Part shown: positions 7,820-16,888 of the stretch, piece after piece
How positions within the stretch are numbered: position 1 is the first letter of the stretch
Layout of the letters: each line of letters opens with the position of its first letter
NCBI GenBank assembly: GCA_964435725.1
Contig: CAYTAJ010000005.1
Span: forward strand, 1-59,195
Direction of reading: 5' to 3'
Length of the DNA: 59,195 nucleotides
From: Litorimonas sp964435725
Lineage (GTDB): Bacteria > Pseudomonadota > Alphaproteobacteria > Caulobacterales > Maricaulaceae
Notes under the pieces: generated by a model
What the model was told of the DNA's origin: nothing
Seen by the model: only the letters and a program-made list of their open reading frames with translations
The model's database searches: none
Translations under genes and position numbers: made by a program

Positions 7820-8621
7820 TCTTCCGCGCCACAATCATATCTTGCAGCATATAGGGCGCATCGGGGCGCGCCCAATAGCCGTGCTCAATTGTTTCAATGC
7901 TAAGTCCCGCTTTGGCATAGAGTGATTTCACGAAATCAACATCAAAGGCGATGGCGGCTTCGGGTGTTGATTTTACCGTTGTCCAGCTTACCTCATCAAA
8001 TTTATAGCGAAAGTCCAAAGCGGGTTTTTTGGTTGTACGACTCACCTCATCCAAAAGATACCATGTGATTAGCGCTGTCCCGTCGGGCTTGAGTGTGCGC
8101 GCAATTTCCATCAAATAATTCTCCACATCAGCGGCGAGCATATGCGTGAAAACGGACGTCAAGAAAGTGAGGTCTTGGCTGTTATCCTGCAATGGAAATT
8201 TATAATCCGCCGCCTGTTGCGCGCCTGATTGATTATAGCGTGAATTAAACACATCCATATGGATGAATTCAAAATTCGGAACATCGTCATATTGCGCTTT
8301 GCACCACGTAATGCCTTCTGCAGCGATATCCATGCCCGTATAGTGACCCTGTGATAGATAGTCGATGAGCGGACGCGCCATACGTCCTTGCCCACATCCC
8401 ACATCCAAAACTTGGTCTGTGGACTTAAGGCCATGGCGTTTCAAATTTTGGAAAAAATCGTCGCCCACCTGAACGAAATCCCCGCCCCCGATAAAGGTCT
8501 CAACCCGTGATGGCACACGCGGGGCGGTGATGGGATCGCGGAAATCCAACCACGCATAGCCCAGCTTTTTGAGCTGAACCCGCATAGGCAGGGGTACGAT
8601 TTTCTTCAAAAACGCTTTCAT
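7812..8621 (-). CDS. Class I SAM-dependent methyltransferase
   Basis: A 269-residue methyltransferase with the SAM-binding motif I VLDVGCGQGRMARPLIDYL, an acidic motif II (GMDIA) and a Rossmann fold typical of class I enzymes acting on small molecules or lipids. The first 40 residues (MKAFLKKIVPLPMRVQLKKLGYAWLD) are basic and amphipathic. ATG 8621 is chosen because more upstream starts (8657, 8753) would run close to or into the divergent mtaB gene. The substrate cannot be told; the phrase FTSVFTHMLAADVENYLMEI is common in methyltransferases linked to surface polysaccharide genes. Confidence 0.75.
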   Translation of the reverse strand: MKAFLKKIVPLPMRVQLKKLGYAWLDFRDPITAPRVPSRVETFIGGGDFVQVGDDFFQNLKRHGLKSTDQVLDVGCGQGRMARPLIDYLSQGHYTGMDIAAEGITWCKAQYDDVPNFEFIHMDVFNSRYNQSGAQQAADYKFPLQDNSQDLTFLTSVFTHMLAADVENYLMEIARTLKPDGTALITWYLLDEVSRTTKKPALDFRYKFDEVSWTTVKSTPEAAIAFDVDFVKSLYAKAGLSIETIEHGYWARPDAPYMLQDMIVARKTI

Positions 8622-8685
8622 GTGCTCGGCATAGCCGTGCGCCTGAACCTTGACCATAGAAAAATAAGTGACCATATCGCGGCGC

Positions 8686-9987
8686 ATGGCCAACACGCCC
8701 GACATAAAAAACACAAGTGAGACGAAAGTCATCACTTTGGGCTGCCGCCTCAACGCTTATGAGAGCGATGTCATGGCGGGCCATGCGCGTGATGCAGGCC
8801 TGAAAGACGCTGTGATTATCAATACCTGCGCCGTGACCAATGAAGCCGTGGCCGAGAGCCGCCGCCAAGTCCGTAAAGCCCGTCGCGAAAACCCCGATGC
8901 CAAAGTTATTGTCACAGGCTGCGCGGCTCAAATCGACCCGAAAGCCTTCGCTGCGATTGAGGGCGTGGACCGCGTTATCGGCAATCATGAGAAAATGTCA
9001 CCCTTAAGCTTTGATCCTGAGTTTTTAGAAAAATCCGAGCCTATTCGCGTCAATGATATTATGAGCGTCAAAGAAACAGCCCCGCAATTTATGGGTGGCG
9101 GGAATCAGGCGTTGATAAAATCACAAAGCCGTAGCCGCGCTTTCCTCCAAGTGCAGAATGGCTGCGACCATCGCTGCACCTTTTGCATTATTCCTTATGG
9201 CCGCGGCAATGCCCGCAGCGTGCCGGCGGGTGAAGTTGTCAATTCCGTCAAATCCCTCGTCGCCCAAGGGTATAATGAGGTGGTTCTGACAGGCGTAGAT
9301 TTGTCTAGTTGGGGTGGTGATCTCCCCGGGAGACCACCGCTCGGTGATTTGGTGCGGCGCGTTTTGAAACTCGTCCCTGAATTGCCACGACTGCGCATGT
9401 CTTCTATCGACCCGGCTGAAGTGGATGAGGTATTGTTTGACCTCCTGATTCATGAAGCTCGCATGACGCCTTATTTGCATCTGTCCCTACAGGCGGGTGA
9501 CAATATGATTTTAAAGCGGATGAAACGCCGTCATAGCCGCGAAGATGTGCTGACGCTCTGTGATCGCCTGACCTCTGCGCGCCCTGAAATGACCTTTGGC
9601 GCGGACATCATCGCAGGCTTTCCGACGGAAACAGAGGAGATGTTTGAAAATTCTCGCATGATCATCTCTGAAGTGGGTATTCCGTGGCTACACGTCTTCC
9701 CTTATTCCGCGCGTGAAGGGACGCCTGCGGCTAAGATTAAGCCCGTTGACGGCAATATCATAAAAGCGCGCGCCAAAATTTTACGCGAAGAAGGCGCACG
9801 CATAAAAGCGGCCCATTTACAAACGCGCATCGGGCATGAAGATGTCGCTTTGTTCGAAGAAACAGGCTTGGGCCGCCTCCCGGATTTCTCGCTTATCAAG
9901 GTGGACACGCCGCCCAAAAGCGGTAGCTTAGCGCCAGTCAAAATCACCGGTGCGACCCCGGAACATCTTTTAGGGACATTGGCTTAA
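8686..9987 (+). CDS. mtaB: tRNA t6A37 methylthiotransferase MtaB
   Basis: A 433-residue radical-SAM enzyme that adds a methylthio group to t6A at position 37 of ANN-decoding tRNAs. The N-terminal MTTase domain has its three cluster cysteines (GCRLN Cys20, NTCAV Cys48, TGCAAQ Cys79). The radical-SAM CX3CX2C motif is GCDHRCTFCIIP (Cys160, 164, 167). A short TRAM-like C-terminus follows. The GCRLNAYES start separates MtaB from MiaB and RimO. ATG 8686 is preferred to GTG 8668. Its stop directly abuts the ATG of ftsY, an arrangement common in Alphaproteobacteria. Confidence 0.93.
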   Translation: MANTPDIKNTSETKVITLGCRLNAYESDVMAGHARDAGLKDAVIINTCAVTNEAVAESRRQVRKARRENPDAKVIVTGCAAQIDPKAFAAIEGVDRVIGNHEKMSPLSFDPEFLEKSEPIRVNDIMSVKETAPQFMGGGNQALIKSQSRSRAFLQVQNGCDHRCTFCIIPYGRGNARSVPAGEVVNSVKSLVAQGYNEVVLTGVDLSSWGGDLPGRPPLGDLVRRVLKLVPELPRLRMSSIDPAEVDEVLFDLLIHEARMTPYLHLSLQAGDNMILKRMKRRHSREDVLTLCDRLTSARPEMTFGADIIAGFPTETEEMFENSRMIISEVGIPWLHVFPYSAREGTPAAKIKPVDGNIIKARAKILREEGARIKAAHLQTRIGHEDVALFEETGLGRLPDFSLIKVDTPPKSGSLAPVKITGATPEHLLGTLA

Positions 9988-11796
9988 ATGGCTGAAGAAA
10001 AGAAGAAGAAAAAAGGCTTTCTTTCGCGTTTGGGCTTTAAGTCCAAAGACGAAAAACGCGCCGAAGAAGCCGCTGAAAAAGCCGCCGCGCAAAAACGTGT
10101 CGATGAGCAAATGGCCGCGCGCATGGCGGCGATCAATGCGGCCGCCCTTAAATCTGCACGGGAAATGGATGCGCTGAAATCGCCTCAAACTGAAGAGGTT
10201 TCCGCTGAAGAAAAAGCCCGCCTAGAAGCCGAAGAAAAACGCAAAGCCGAAATTCAAGCCGCCAAAGATGTGGCGCGGGCCAAACAACTCGCGGAAGAAC
10301 GTGCTCGTGAAGCCGAATTAAAAGCCCAACGCGAAGCAGAAGCCGAAGCCGCACGCCTCAAAGCCGAAGAAGAAGCCAAAGCGTTCGCAGAGAAACAAGC
10401 CAAAGAAGCCGCTGAACGGGCCGAAGCGCAACGTCTTGAGGCTGAACGCCTGGCCGCCGAGGAAGCAAAGCGCAAAGCCGAAGAAGAGGCCGCCTTAAAA
10501 GCGGCAAAAGATGCCGAAGAAGCCGCAAAGCTAAAAGCGAAAGCTGAAGCAGACTCCAAAGCGCGTGAAGAGGCCGAAAAAGCGCGTCTGGCTGAAATCG
10601 CCCGCCAAGAAGAAGAGGCGCGTCTAAAGGCCGAAGCCGAAGCCAAACGCCTCGCCGAAGCACAAGAAAAGGCCGCAGAAGACGCGCGCCTGAAACAAAT
10701 TGAAGAAGAGGCCAAAGAGGCCGAGCGCCGCGCCCGTATCGCCGAAGAACGCGCTACGCGTGAAGCGAATGAACGCGAGGCCCTCGCCAAAATTGAGGCC
10801 GAGCGCAAAGCGAAATTAGAAGCCGAAGGCAAACTCGCCTCTGAACCGGAAGCTGAGGCTCAGCCGCCAAACTTTCTCAATCGTATTTCTGCCGGTCTTC
10901 GAAAATCCACCTCGCGCATGTCCGAAAGCATGGCGGCGAGCTTTACCAAGCGCACATTGGATGATGAAGCCTTAGAAGAATTAGAAGATATTCTCATCGC
11001 CTCTGACCTCGGCACGGGCCCGGCCCTGAAGGTCACCTCTCGCTTGGCAGAGGATAAATTCGATAAGCAAATTACCGATCTCGAAATTAAAATTGCGCTG
11101 GCCGATGTCATTTCAGATATCCTCACGCCTCTGGAAAAGCCAATCGTCTTGGGCGCGGTCAAACCTCAAATCATGCTCTTTGTTGGCGTCAACGGCTCCG
11201 GCAAAACAACGACACTCGGCAAAATCGCCAAACGTTTTACAGATGAAGGCAAGAAAGTCTTGATTGCAGCAGGCGACACCTTCCGTGCTGCCGCCTTTGA
11301 ACAACTTTCCGTTTGGGGCGAGCGTGCCAATGCCCCTGTCATGTCCGGTAAGATTGGTGCGGATGCCGCCGGTCTGGTTTATGACGCCATAGAACGCGCC
11401 CGAAACGAAGACTATGATATCTTGATGATTGATACGGCTGGGCGTCTGCAAAACCGAACAGAGTTGATGGACGAACTCGCAAAAATTTTACGTGTCATTA
11501 AAAAACAAGACGAAACCGCGCCGCATCATTCAATCTTGGTTCTGGATGCCACAGTCGGGCAAAACGCGCTTATGCAGACAGAAGCCTTTGCTAAAACAGC
11601 CGAAGTCTCTGGCCTGATTATGACCAAATTAGACGGCACAGCCAAAGGGGGTGTCCTCGTCGCCCTGTCTGATAAATATCAACTGCCCATTCATTGCATT
11701 GGTATCGGTGAACAAATCGAGGATTTGGAGAACTTCTCAGCCCCCGTCTTCGCCGCCGCTTTATCGGGTGTGGCGGATGAGATGGATAATACCTAA
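9988..11796 (+). CDS. ftsY: Signal recognition particle receptor FtsY with long acidic coiled-coil extension
   Basis: A 602-residue SRP receptor GTPase that docks ribosome-SRP complexes at the inner membrane. The C-terminal NG domain (about 295-600) has G1 GVNGSGKTT near 398-406, GDTFRAAAFEQL, DTAGRLQN, and TKLDGTAKGG. The first 290 residues are an almost uninterrupted Ala/Glu/Lys/Arg repeat predicted to form a long coiled coil or single alpha-helix. FtsY A domains are variable and acidic, but this one is long and strongly periodic. Starts immediately after mtaB, so the two are cotranscribed. Confidence 0.95.
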   Translation: MAEEKKKKKGFLSRLGFKSKDEKRAEEAAEKAAAQKRVDEQMAARMAAINAAALKSAREMDALKSPQTEEVSAEEKARLEAEEKRKAEIQAAKDVARAKQLAEERAREAELKAQREAEAEAARLKAEEEAKAFAEKQAKEAAERAEAQRLEAERLAAEEAKRKAEEEAALKAAKDAEEAAKLKAKAEADSKAREEAEKARLAEIARQEEEARLKAEAEAKRLAEAQEKAAEDARLKQIEEEAKEAERRARIAEERATREANEREALAKIEAERKAKLEAEGKLASEPEAEAQPPNFLNRISAGLRKSTSRMSESMAASFTKRTLDDEALEELEDILIASDLGTGPALKVTSRLAEDKFDKQITDLEIKIALADVISDILTPLEKPIVLGAVKPQIMLFVGVNGSGKTTTLGKIAKRFTDEGKKVLIAAGDTFRAAAFEQLSVWGERANAPVMSGKIGADAAGLVYDAIERARNEDYDILMIDTAGRLQNRTELMDELAKILRVIKKQDETAPHHSILVLDATVGQNALMQTEAFAKTAEVSGLIMTKLDGTAKGGVLVALSDKYQLPIHCIGIGEQIEDLENFSAPVFAAALSGVADEMDNT

Positions 11797-11846
11797 CCTT
11801 ATTGCATGTTAATTTAAGCTGCTCCCTTTTTCATTTCCAAGCAAAA

Positions 11847-11862
11847 TTGACAGCGCTGTCAA
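11847..11862. promoter_or_regulatory. Perfect 16-bp palindrome TTGACAGCGCTGTCAA (LacI-type operator)
   Basis: The sequence reads identically on both strands and has the central CG of LacI-family operators. It lies 32 bp upstream of the GH16 start codon and contains a TTGACA-like -35. LacI-family regulators of sugar use in Caulobacterales and Gammaproteobacteria bind closely similar palindromes. No lacI gene is in this window, so the regulator would be encoded elsewhere. Confidence 0.7.
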
Positions 11863-11894
11863 AATGCGTCATTCTCCAACAAAAAGGGGAATTT

Positions 11895-12965
11895 ATGAAA
11901 TCGCAAGGCTCTATAATTCGTAGAATTGCCATCGGTGCCAATGTATTGACTCTGTCACTTCTTTTAACAGCCTGTGGCGGAGGAAGTGCAGTAAATAGTC
12001 CTGTGTCTACTCCCATAACTGTCAGTCCACCGCCGCCTCCCCCGCCCGTTATTGAACGTCCTGCCACGCCTGGCCCTGCGCCTGCCGGACCCGATTTTCA
12101 TCCAACAGGTAAAGGCTGGACCCTCGTTTGGTCAGATGAATTTGAGGGTGACACGCTCGACCCTGAAAAATGGAGTATGGAACATGCCTGTTGGGGTGGC
12201 GGCAATAATGAACAACAATGCTATACAAATCGCAGCGATAATGTTGAAGTCGTCAATGGCCTATTGCGCTTAATCGCTCTGGAAGAGACCTTCACCGGGC
12301 CCGATTTTCCCGGCGATACGCAACAAAAAACCCAACCTTACACATCAGGGAAAGTCATAAGTCAGGGCCTAGCCAGTTGGACCTATGGACGGATTTCCAT
12401 GCGCGCTAAACTCCCCGAAGGCCAAGGGTCTTGGCCCGCCTTTTGGATGCTGGCCGATACGGATACATATGGCGGGGGACAATGGCCGCTTTCGGGTGAG
12501 ATTGATATTATGGAGGCCGTCAATCTCGGCGCGCGATGTGATAACTGTACCGGCAATGATGGTGAAAACAGAACCTCAGGCGCCCTTCATTTCGGCAGCG
12601 AATTTCCCAACAATCAATTTGTCGACCAACGCACGCAATTGCTTGATAATACCAATCCTGCAGACGATTATCACGTTTGGGCTGTTGAATGGGGTGAAGG
12701 CCTTATCCATTGGTATTTGGACGGGGAACGCTTTTGGACTGTCACCAATGACCAATGGTTCACAGATTTTGCGCCGAATAATCCGAATGCGCCCTTTGAT
12801 GCGGCTTTTTATTTAATCCTAAACTTAGCCATAGGCGGTAATTTCCCCGAACCTCTTAATGAGACAGGCATTGCAGACGAGACGCTGCCTAATCAATTCT
12901 TGATCGACTGGGTGCGCGTTCATCAATGCAGCCAAGACATAGAAACCGGATTGGCCTGTATGTAG
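11895..12965 (+). CDS. Glycoside hydrolase family 16 lipoprotein (beta-1,3-glucanase/laminarinase-like)
   Basis: A 356-residue exported enzyme. ATG 11895 follows a good ribosome-binding site (AAGGGGA) and starts a lipoprotein signal ending in the lipobox LLTAC (Cys27), then a Pro-rich spacer (about 40-70). The GH16 jelly-roll holds the retaining catalytic motif GEIDIME, with nucleophile Glu202, Asp204 and acid/base Glu207; WSDEFEG and WPAFWML are also family hallmarks. Bacterial GH16 enzymes of this type mostly cut beta-1,3 or mixed beta-1,3/1,4 glucans such as algal laminarin. It sits between ftsY and yciB, genes often adjacent in relatives, so it may have been inserted. The palindrome upstream suggests induction by sugar. 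Confidence 0.88.
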   Translation: MKSQGSIIRRIAIGANVLTLSLLLTACGGGSAVNSPVSTPITVSPPPPPPPVIERPATPGPAPAGPDFHPTGKGWTLVWSDEFEGDTLDPEKWSMEHACWGGGNNEQQCYTNRSDNVEVVNGLLRLIALEETFTGPDFPGDTQQKTQPYTSGKVISQGLASWTYGRISMRAKLPEGQGSWPAFWMLADTDTYGGGQWPLSGEIDIMEAVNLGARCDNCTGNDGENRTSGALHFGSEFPNNQFVDQRTQLLDNTNPADDYHVWAVEWGEGLIHWYLDGERFWTVTNDQWFTDFAPNNPNAPFDAAFYLILNLAIGGNFPEPLNETGIADETLPNQFLIDWVRVHQCSQDIETGLACM

Positions 12966-13108
12966 AATTAGACCGCAATTCAGATAAACTTCAAATTCCA
13001 AATACTACAGAGAAACAAGCCCTTGATTTGCGGCTATTGGCGCTGGCCATAATTCTTGCCTTTGGCTTGATCCTGATGCACATGAGCTGGCATGACAGAA
13101 ACAAATGA
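12926..13108 (+). CDS. Possible small single-span membrane protein (60 aa)
   Basis: A 60-codon frame bridges the GH16 end (40 bp overlap) and the yciB start (17 bp overlap). Its C-terminal half is one hydrophobic segment (RLLALAIILAFGLILMHMSW) preceded by polar residues, the shape of a small inner-membrane protein. No strong ribosome-binding site is visible and the true start could lie further in at a non-ATG codon. Its position directly before yciB could reflect a conserved small membrane gene or chance. Confidence 0.35.
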   Translation: MQPRHRNRIGLYVELDRNSDKLQIPNTTEKQALDLRLLALAIILAFGLILMHMSWHDRNK

Positions 13109-13685
13109 TACACCCGCAAAGCCTAAACCCCATTGGGCGTATGAGTTTGGCCCTCTTTTAGTTTTCTTTATCGCTTTCCAAATTATCCGGCGCAGTAATC
13201 CTGATGATGCGATGTTACAAGCAGCAGGCATATTTGCTATTACGGCTATCATCGCTTTGTTATTATCTTGGCTTAAGCATAAGACAGTTTCACCGCTGCT
13301 TATATTTGCGACAGTTATTATCGGCGCAACGGCTGGACTTGCCATTTGGACAGATAATAAACTTATCTTCTTTATTAAGCCCACGATTATGAATGTTCTT
13401 TACGGCTTAGGTGTTATAGGGGGCGTTATTTTTAAGCGAAATATTATTCAGCTCTTGTTGGGTAACGCTTTTGAAATGCCGGAAGAGAAATGGAATGTCA
13501 TTGCCATTTGGTGGGGTTTGTTTTTCTTTGCTTGCGCGATTATTAATGAAGTGGTTTGGCGAAACTTTTCGGAAAATTTCTGGGTTACTTTCAAAACCTT
13601 TGGCTTCATGCCGCTGACCTTCTTATTCATGATTTGCCAGATCCCCTTTATTCAGAAATATGGACGTCTGAAAACGGATAACTAA
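13092..13685 (+). CDS. yciB: Septation protein A / inner-membrane protein YciB
   Basis: A 197-residue polytopic membrane protein of the YciB/IspZ family. Recognition rests on HWAYEFGPLLVFFI at the start, KPTIMNVLYGLGVIGG in the middle and NEVVWRNFSENFWVTFK; five or six hydrophobic segments are visible. YciB proteins act in envelope maintenance and cell division, and loss causes division or envelope-stress defects in several bacteria. Starts at ATG 13092, which lies inside the small upstream frame. Gene order ftsY-yciB is shared with other Alphaproteobacteria. Confidence 0.88.
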   Translation: MTETNDTPAKPKPHWAYEFGPLLVFFIAFQIIRRSNPDDAMLQAAGIFAITAIIALLLSWLKHKTVSPLLIFATVIIGATAGLAIWTDNKLIFFIKPTIMNVLYGLGVIGGVIFKRNIIQLLLGNAFEMPEEKWNVIAIWWGLFFFACAIINEVVWRNFSENFWVTFKTFGFMPLTFLFMICQIPFIQKYGRLKTDN

Positions 13686-13749
13686 TCTTAGCTTAACCAT
13701 AAATCCAAACGTGTGTTGAGATACAACCTTACCCTGTTAGCCCCAACCC

Positions 13750-14037
13750 ATGGGCGGTCAGAATCACACTTTTAGAAAAACAGCGCCGCTGCGACTTGCA
13801 GTGGCGAAATCACCGCGCCTAATCGCCACAATAGACGCCATTGAGACTGTCACACATTGGGATCGAGCCGACACGCCCACCCAAAATTTTCTTTATCAAC
13901 TCAAAGCCGCCCAAAGCCTTGAGATATTTCAGCCCTTCTCACCAGAAGAACAGGCTTTGAGCGATTATCTTTCTGCCCGCATGGCGGGCCGACGGCTTTG
14001 TGAATATGCTTGGCGGACTTACGCACAGGCCCTTTAA
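13750..14037 (+). CDS. Hypothetical protein (95 aa)
   Basis: A 95-residue soluble protein with no signal peptide or membrane segment. The composition and codon use look like a real gene, with a helical C-terminal half (SDYLSARMAGRRLCEYAWRTY). I do not recognise the family. It lies between yciB and acnA on the same strand. The start ATG 13750 has no strong ribosome-binding site. Confidence 0.5.
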   Translation: MGGQNHTFRKTAPLRLAVAKSPRLIATIDAIETVTHWDRADTPTQNFLYQLKAAQSLEIFQPFSPEEQALSDYLSARMAGRRLCEYAWRTYAQAL

Positions 14038-14050
14038 GCTAAAATCACCC

Positions 14051-14111
14051 CGTTATAAGTGAAACGACAAGCGTATATGACACTTATGCGCGCGCTTTAT
14101 AATTGAAACGA
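14051..14111. repeat. Direct repeat in the acnA leader (TTATAAxTGAAACGA x2)
   Basis: CGTTATAAGTGAAACGA (14051-14067) recurs as CTTTATAATTGAAACGA (14095-14111), 15 of 17 bases identical and 44 bp apart start to start. A further TTATAAG occurs at about 14124-14130, and CACTTAT at 14081-14087 is an inverted copy of part of the repeat. A regulatory role at the acnA promoter is likely but the factor is unknown. Confidence 0.5.
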
Positions 14112-14172
14112 GGGGCTTTCCTGTTATAAGCCGCGCATATTTGCAGACCCCTATTTTAAATGAGGATAGCTC

Positions 14173-16863
14173 ATGGCTTCACTGGACAGTTTCAATTGCG
14201 AACGCACAATGGATGTGCGTGGCGGCACCTATACCTATTATGACCTAAAAGAGGCTGAGAAGAATGGCCTTAAAGGTATTTCAAAACTTCCTCGGTCTTT
14301 GAAGGTGCTCTTGGAGAACTTACTGCGCCACGAAGATGGCAACACCGTCAAAAAAGAAGACATTCAGGCGATTGCGGATTGGTTAGGCCCAAAAACATCG
14401 ACACACGAAATTGCTTACCGCCCTGCCCGCGTTTTAATGCAGGACTTTACAGGCGTACCGGCGGTTGTTGATTTGGCCGCAATGCGCGACGCCATGGTGA
14501 AGCTTGGCGGTAAAGCCGATGCGATTAACCCGCTTAACCCTGTTCACTTGGTTATCGACCATTCTGTCATGGTGGATTACTTCGGCACACAGCAGGCCTT
14601 TAAGAAAAATGTGAACCGCGAATATGAGCGGAATGGCGAGCGTTATGACTTCTTGAAATGGGGTCAGGAAGCGTTTGATAACTTCGCCGTGGTGCCGCCC
14701 GGAACCGGTATTTGTCACCAAGTGAACCTTGAAAACTTGGCGCAAACTGTTTGGACAAAAACAGAAGCGGGTAAAACCTATGCCTTCCCGGATACACTTG
14801 TCGGAACAGACTCACACACGACCATGATTAATGGCCTCTCCGTTTTGGGTTGGGGTGTTGGCGGTATCGAGGCCGAGGCCGCTATGCTTGGCCAGCCTAT
14901 TTCCATGCTGATCCCCGAAGTCATTGGGTTTGAACTCACAGGTAAAATGGTCGAAGGCTCGACAGCGACAGATCTCGTTCTACGCGTTGTTGAAATGCTC
15001 CGTAAAAAAGGGGTGGTCGGTAAATTTGTTGAATTCTTCGGCGAAGGTTTGGATCACCTCTCACTGGAAGATCAAGCGACTATCGCGAATATGGCCCCTG
15101 AATATGGCGCCACATGTGGCTTCTTCCCCATCGACGAAGACACGCTGAAATATCTCAATGCGACAGGACGTGACGAAGCCCGCATCGAATTGGTCGAAGC
15201 TTATGCTAAGGCGCAAGGCCTCTGGCGTGATGGTACGACGGCCGAATATACAGACACTCTAACGCTAAATGTCGGTACAGTGGCCCCAGCACTTTCCGGC
15301 CCGAAACGTCCACAAGACCGCTTTGACCTTAAAGGGTCAGCCAAAACATTTGCTAAAATCCTGCGTGATGAATTCGGCAAGACGCCGGATGGCGACTCAT
15401 CCGTTCCCGTGAAGGGTACAGATTACAGTGTTGATCACGGCGATGTTTTCATTGCAGCGATTACATCTTGTACCAACACATCCAACCCCTCCGTTATGAT
15501 GGCGGCGGGCCTCGTGGCGCAAAAAGCGAATGAAAAAGGCCTAACGGTTAAACCTTGGGTCAAAACATCACTGGCCCCCGGCTCTCAAGTTGTGGGTGAG
15601 TATCTAGAAAAGTCAAAGCTCCAGAAAGAGCTTAACCAGCTTGGTTTTGATGTCGTCGGTTATGGGTGTACGACCTGTATTGGTAACTCAGGGCCATTGG
15701 CGGATGAATTTGTAGAAGCGATTGCCGAAGGTGATCTGGTTTCTTGTTCCGTTCTTTCGGGCAACAGAAACTTTGAAGGCCGTATTGGGCCGGATCTGAA
15801 AGCTAACTTCTTGGCCTCACCCCCTCTCGTTGTCGCTTACGCCTTGGCCGGTTCCATGCACCATGATTTCGATTTGGATCCGCTTGGTGTCGATAAAGAG
15901 GGCAATGAAGTCTACCTCAAAGACATCTGGCCAACCTCAGCCGAAATTGCTGACGTCGTGCGTAAGATCATAACGCGTAAAATGTTCACAGAACGCTATG
16001 CCGATCTTTATAAGGGTGACAAGCAGTGGCAGAAAATTAAAGTCACTGGCGGTGAAACCTATGATTGGCAGCCTAAGTCAACTTATGTGCGCAACCCGCC
16101 CTATTTTGACGGTATGACAACAACGCCGGACGCTGTTGAAGATGTGCAGAGTGCAAACATTCTCGCACTTCTCGGTGACTCCATCACGACGGACCATATC
16201 TCGCCAGCCGGTGCGATTAAAGGTGACGGTCCAGCCGGGCGTTACCTGAAAGAGCGTAATGTAACACGTGCCGAATTTAACTCATTCGGATCACGTCGCG
16301 GTAACCACGAAGTCATGATGCGCGGCACATTTGCCAATATTCGTATCAAAAACCTCATGGCGCCGGGTACGACTGGCGGTGTGACAACTTACGTCCCGAC
16401 CGGTGAAGTCATGTCTATCTTTGATGCTGCTGAGAAATATAAGGCTGAGAATAAAGACCTCGTTGTCTTTGCCGGTAGCCTGTATGGTAACGGGTCATCC
16501 CGTGATTGGGCCGCCAAAGGCACAATCCTTCTGGGCGTGAAAGCCGTGATTGCGGAAAGCTTTGAGCGCATTCACCGGTCTAATCTGATTGGCATGGGTG
16601 TGTTGCCACTTGAATTCCAAGACGGCGATAGCTGGGAGGCCCTCGGCCTCACAGGTAATGAAACCGTGGACATCACAGGTATTGCCGCTATCACACCGCG
16701 TAGCACTTTGGATGTGACTGTGACTTATCCAGACGGAAAATCAAAAACCATCACCGTCAATGTGCGCATCGATACAGAGAACGAATTAGAGTATTATCGC
16801 AATGGCGGTATCTTACATTACGTTCTTCGTAACCTCGCAAAAGAGGCCGAAGCGGCAGAATAA
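14173..16863 (+). CDS. acnA: Aconitate hydratase A
   Basis: An 896-residue cytosolic aconitase of the AcnA/IRP1 type, interconverting citrate and isocitrate in the TCA cycle. The 4Fe-4S ligands are Cys433 (TSCTNTSNPS), Cys499 and Cys502 (GYGCTTCIGNSG). The C-terminal swivel domain carries GSSRDWAAKG and SFERIHRSNL. The length is standard. The leader has imperfect direct repeats, and an intrinsic terminator follows the gene, so it is probably a single-gene transcription unit. Confidence 0.97.
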   Translation: MASLDSFNCERTMDVRGGTYTYYDLKEAEKNGLKGISKLPRSLKVLLENLLRHEDGNTVKKEDIQAIADWLGPKTSTHEIAYRPARVLMQDFTGVPAVVDLAAMRDAMVKLGGKADAINPLNPVHLVIDHSVMVDYFGTQQAFKKNVNREYERNGERYDFLKWGQEAFDNFAVVPPGTGICHQVNLENLAQTVWTKTEAGKTYAFPDTLVGTDSHTTMINGLSVLGWGVGGIEAEAAMLGQPISMLIPEVIGFELTGKMVEGSTATDLVLRVVEMLRKKGVVGKFVEFFGEGLDHLSLEDQATIANMAPEYGATCGFFPIDEDTLKYLNATGRDEARIELVEAYAKAQGLWRDGTTAEYTDTLTLNVGTVAPALSGPKRPQDRFDLKGSAKTFAKILRDEFGKTPDGDSSVPVKGTDYSVDHGDVFIAAITSCTNTSNPSVMMAAGLVAQKANEKGLTVKPWVKTSLAPGSQVVGEYLEKSKLQKELNQLGFDVVGYGCTTCIGNSGPLADEFVEAIAEGDLVSCSVLSGNRNFEGRIGPDLKANFLASPPLVVAYALAGSMHHDFDLDPLGVDKEGNEVYLKDIWPTSAEIADVVRKIITRKMFTERYADLYKGDKQWQKIKVTGGETYDWQPKSTYVRNPPYFDGMTTTPDAVEDVQSANILALLGDSITTDHISPAGAIKGDGPAGRYLKERNVTRAEFNSFGSRRGNHEVMMRGTFANIRIKNLMAPGTTGGVTTYVPTGEVMSIFDAAEKYKAENKDLVVFAGSLYGNGSSRDWAAKGTILLGVKAVIAESFERIHRSNLIGMGVLPLEFQDGDSWEALGLTGNETVDITGIAAITPRSTLDVTVTYPDGKSKTITVNVRIDTENELEYYRNGGILHYVLRNLAKEAEAAE

Positions 16864-16888
16864 AGCCAGACTATATCTAAATGGAATT

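Noticed and set aside
10254..10832. 192-codon open frame on the minus strand, rich in Ala, Ser and Arg
   Set aside because: It mirrors the Ala/Glu/Lys repeats of FtsY on the other strand; its composition is a by-product of the repeat codons.
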